Source: Bryum argenteum (Eukaryota; Streptophyta; Bryopsida; Bryales; Bryaceae). Taken from it: DNA of 64,000 nucleotides. A program made the position numbers and the translations under genes. Where the stretch lies: positions 9,688,648 to 9,752,647 of the forward strand of contig CM073329.1 of the NCBI GenBank assembly GCA_037043015.1. Reading direction: 5' to 3'. The notes beneath the pieces are model-generated. The model ran no database searches, was not told the origin of the DNA, and saw only the letters and a program-made list of their open reading frames with translations. Shown here one piece after another: positions 60,271 to 64,000 of this stretch; positions within the stretch are counted from its first letter, which is position 1, and the number at the start of each line of letters is the position of its first letter.

Positions 60271-62739
60271 TTGATTCTTTTATATCGTGACATATGGTGC
60301 CTCAAAGTCGGACCTCCCAAACTGCTACCGCAGCCACGCTTCCCTCCTTCGGCATCTCTCTCTTTTCCTTCTTATACACACGCTACAATCAAGACAATTT
60401 GAAACGGCTTCACAAACAAGATTTAGATCTCAACCTCTCTCTTCTCCTTTACATCTCCCAACTTTAAAAAAACGCCTCCAACAAACCACACTCTTTTCTC
60501 CAAAAAAATTCTTCCACACAACCAAAACCTAACTCACACCCATCCTAGTACAACGAAGAGAGGAGTAAACTTCCCAAACTACATCCATCCAAACCTTCTA
60601 ACCCTTTTCTCACTCCTTAATTTCTTAGAACTTAAACCATTGTTAATTTTTACAAGACTAGCTTAGCAAGATAGGATTTTAAGACATTCTACTCCAAAGA
60701 CTCGTAAATAAGGCAAGTACCGAACCTCACAATTACCTAGAACTTAGAATAATTAACTACAAAAATAACTACAAAAATAACCACAAAAATAACCACAAAA
60801 ATAAGAATAATTGCAATTACCCAATTTCTCTCAAACACCACCAATTCAGCTTATGTATTTATTAATTATTTTAAATATTTAAAACTTAAAATCAAACCAC
60901 AAGAATTCCAAAACATTCCAACCCTACTAACATATGTCGGGTTTTGACGCTAAATGGATAAAACACAACGTTATTCACTACCTAATACGCATTAGTCAAA
61001 ACCTTGCAAGAAGGGTTTTCCCGCCGAGGTGAATCATCTCGAGGGTTCACAATTCTATGTATCCAACCTCGACAAAAATAAAAAACCATCGATTATAACA
61101 CCATGTACGTCTTCGTCCCGGTAGTTTTTAAACTTAGAGATCTGATTCCAACCCCAACCAAAAAACCATTCATCCTAACACCGACCTTATACCTTTTCGT
61201 CTCAGCATTGTATTTTTTTAAACTTAGAAATATGATTGAGTGTTAACTAATTAGACTTTCATGTTCCTCTCCGGCCCAATATTGCAACTTTTCTAGGAAT
61301 CATTTCAACATTATAGTTTTGTGAAACTAGAGACTTGTTTCATTCCTTTACTCATCACAATGACCCTGCTCCTCATGCGCGGCTCAGTATTGTAACTTTT
61401 CAAGAAATTATAGACTTGGATTTGTTAAAATATTTTACTACTTCTATCAACCCTTAGCCTTAATACTACGAGAAGCATTTTGAAAATAAATATATATATA
61501 TATCACGAGATAGATAGATTGTTATTTATCAAATTACTCTGATCGTTTTCTTGAGAGCTGTGTTTGCTGAGTAAAGTGGCCTACGAAGCATGAATCGTTG
61601 CGCTCCATTGCGGCACTGTTCAAGTCACACTCATCCACCACCAGATCGAATGACCTCCTTGGCTGGAGCTCGCAGCAGTATCAAATGTCCAACTTCCTTG
61701 CTGAGCCCACCATGATTACCTAGTGCACTAACTTCCCAACTTGAAGCCCATGACAACACTCTAAAGTAAGCCTCCGCACAGCCATCTCGACACTCTGAAT
61801 GTACTGAGCGGCATTGAACAATTCTAAAGTCGACAGACAACACCACTAGAGCATGCATGCCACACTCAACCCCATAACCCCGATTAGTGATTCCTGCAAG
61901 AACACACCTACATCCATCGAACAATAACATCAATATCCCTACATGCGTATCACCACGTCGACAACAGCACTGCAGCCAAGCCTGCAATCGACACTGTCAA
62001 GAATTTAAAGAATCGATAGCCGATCGACAAACGCTGCTAGCCACATTGTAAAAAAGCTCGACTGACAGTAGATCAAGGTTCTCCTTAGCCAGACAGCAAA
62101 TCAACAAGGTAGCCAACATGCAATCGTCATTCAAAACTAAAAGCAACCGATATTTTGCTTACTTTACTTTTGCTTACGGAGCACACTTGAAATTTCTGGA
62201 TCGCGTCTGCAGTTTTTGCCGCAGTGTCGGGTTTAGGGTTTCCGTTTCCGAAGCACACCTGCACTATTATCTCGAACCGGGAGTACCAGCGGCATCGATA
62301 CCCTAATATCTCCAATAGTAACGCACCAGCAATGAAACATCACCAGCTTCACCACCGGAAGACAACTGCAGCCTCGAGAAACCTGATCGTAGTTGAAAGC
62401 GAGAAGAAGCCTCGAGAAAGCAGATCGTAGTTGAAAGCGAGAAGAAGCGAAAGTGAGAAGAACACCGCTTGCTGCTGCTTGTGATAGCTCCGAAACTGCA
62501 CGTTCACCTGCAACAACCTACGTTTAATCATGCCCTGTCATAGGAAAAGAAAATGTAAGTCCTCGCAGGTAGTCATGTACGCTACTAAAATTTTGTCTTT
62601 CTTTGAACACTTTTCAATCTTATTATATTAGTCTAATTTTCTGAATTTTTGAGTTGTTATTCCTCTTTGCATTTCCTTTTCATTGCATTACTTTTATTGT
62701 TTGTTGTTTCTTATTTGAAAATAGAGAGCTCTAATGTCT
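60271..62739. other. Spacer with simple repeats
   Basis: Contains a 12-bp AACCACAAAAAT repeat (60752-60805) and a TA run (61488-61504). An open frame at 61987-61631 (-, 118 codons) is Cys/Gly-rich and unrecognised. Nothing else supported. Confidence 0.45.
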
Positions 62740-63670
62740 AAATGAATCTTGATTTTGGTGATGATATGGAAGTAGAGACGCCAGTTGAAAGTTTGAAAAT
62801 GTTACACAATGAGAAAGTTAATAAAGGTAAAAAGAAAAAGACAACCAATGAACAAATCTGACTACTTATACACTAACCCAGAGGTCGTAGGATTTAAGTT
62901 TTGGATGGGATTTCATATTATAGAATCTTTAGTCAAGGAGGAAGGTATTGAAGAGCTACTGTAGAAGGAGCCCATCAAGGACATGGTAACTAGAGGTTTC
63001 TTGGAGAAAGAGGCCAAAGAAGCAATTAAAGCAAAGATGGTCTTTCCAAGAATCCCTCAATCTTTGTATCCGAACACATGGAATGGGGTGAAGGGCCACA
63101 TTACAATGCCACCCAAATTCCCCAAGACATCACTATCAACAAAACTACTGGTTTGGCATTGGACTTTCATATTGCTATTCATTTAGAACAACCTAAAACC
63201 CTTTTGTTGCATGATGATGCGAAGCAATTGGTAATATCTAGATTGAATTTCATGAACATTGCATTGAGAGAGAATTTAATAGATCTTATTAATATTGTTT
63301 GCTTAAGTGTTAAACAAGATGAAAGAAAATGATTATGAGTCAATATTATTAAGCTTTACTTGTTAAAGCCGGAAATTGATGCTCTTGCTTTGTTGAACGG
63401 TTTAAGGCCTTGGATTCTTGTTATTGATGATGATCCAACCATTGGAAAAATTTATAAGAGTTTTCATAATATCTCCACCAATACTAACCTAAGTGTAAAA
63501 ATTAAGAGTGGCGCTTTAAAGGGAAATGCAGCATCACAAATCTACAAAGAGGTGCTATGGAGTAATTTCAAAAGAGTCCAAGCGTTGGAGATCATGGGAG
63601 TCCAAAGGGCAAAGAGGAGAGCTTTGCCTTTTTGGTGGCAACTACACCAACTCAAGCTAAGTAGATAGAG
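62740..63670 (+). pseudogene. Unidentified degraded reading frames
   Basis: Overlapping frames (62983-63186, 63078-63332, 63360-63668) have protein-like composition (RGFLEKEAKEAIKAKMVFPR, LKPEIDALALLNGLRPWILV). They are interrupted by stops and frame changes. No family recognised; transposon origin is possible. The sequence continues to the window edge. Confidence 0.3.
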
Positions 63671-64000
63671 GAGGCCGAAATGACACTTGGAAGTGAGATT
63701 GTAGAAGCGAAGAAAGCCATAAGAGGAGAAAGGATGACGGAAGAGGTCGAGGCAAAGAACGATGTCTTGACTCTTATCCTTCCACACCTTCCAATCCTCA
63801 TGAAGGTTAATGACACAACCAATGCAAAAAATTATGGGTGTTAGAAATATCACTTCCATTTGGTTTCACAAAGAGGATGAAACAAGACACAATGAAAGTG
63901 CCAATGTGACTTGTTCCAATCCCATTGTCTATAAACAATTTGTGAGAAAACCCATCAAATTTGAGAGTTTTTTTTGTAGAATTTGCACCCCGTAGAAAAG

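Overview
The window looks like nuclear DNA of a land plant, probably a non-seed plant such as a bryophyte (moss-like). The reasons are GT-AG introns, a plastid-type transaldolase, a land-plant DYW-type PPR editing protein, an ASG2-type WD40 gene, plant-style Ty3/gypsy and Copia-like retroelements, and long AT-rich spacers. The species cannot be fixed from sequence alone. Layout: the last exons of an ASG2/WDTC1-like WD40 gene (161-2175, +); a spacer with a foldback repeat; a complete 13-exon plastid transaldolase (4816-8588, +); about 5.7 kb of AT-rich spacer; an LRAT/NC-domain gene (15371-15916, +) with a decayed tandem copy behind it. A degraded reverse-strand reading frame and two SINE-like repeats follow. 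| From 21719 to 41357 lies one Ty3/gypsy LTR retrotransposon on the minus strand, bounded by a perfect 5-bp target duplication (ACAAG). Its 3' LTR has been split, inside a GA microsatellite, by a second retroelement (22323-30107). The inner element has 1.75-kb direct repeats at both ends, a coiled-coil/RGG-rich ORF1 and a Penelope-like reverse transcriptase without a visible endonuclease. It is the most unusual system in the window. The gypsy gag and integrase are broken, while PR and RT/RNase H are mostly open. | From 42.7 kb the DNA is genic again: a cytosolic-type serine hydroxymethyltransferase (SHMT, +), a PRCC-domain gene (-), a protein joining an OSB-type PDF motif to a PPR-DYW tail (+), and a second, nearly identical SHMT (-) in inverted orientation. 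The end of the window holds a Copia-like LTR with a heat-shock-element match, a coiled-coil gene remnant, a 179-bp tandem repeat and unidentified degraded reading frames. | Functional links: the two SHMTs (one-carbon metabolism) are recent duplicates, and the 5' leader and first-intron region of SHMT copy 1 also occurs upstream of the LRAT-like gene. Transaldolase serves the pentose phosphate pathway. The PDF-PPR protein probably acts on organellar nucleic acid. Gene models were spliced by eye; each complete model keeps one open frame across all junctions.
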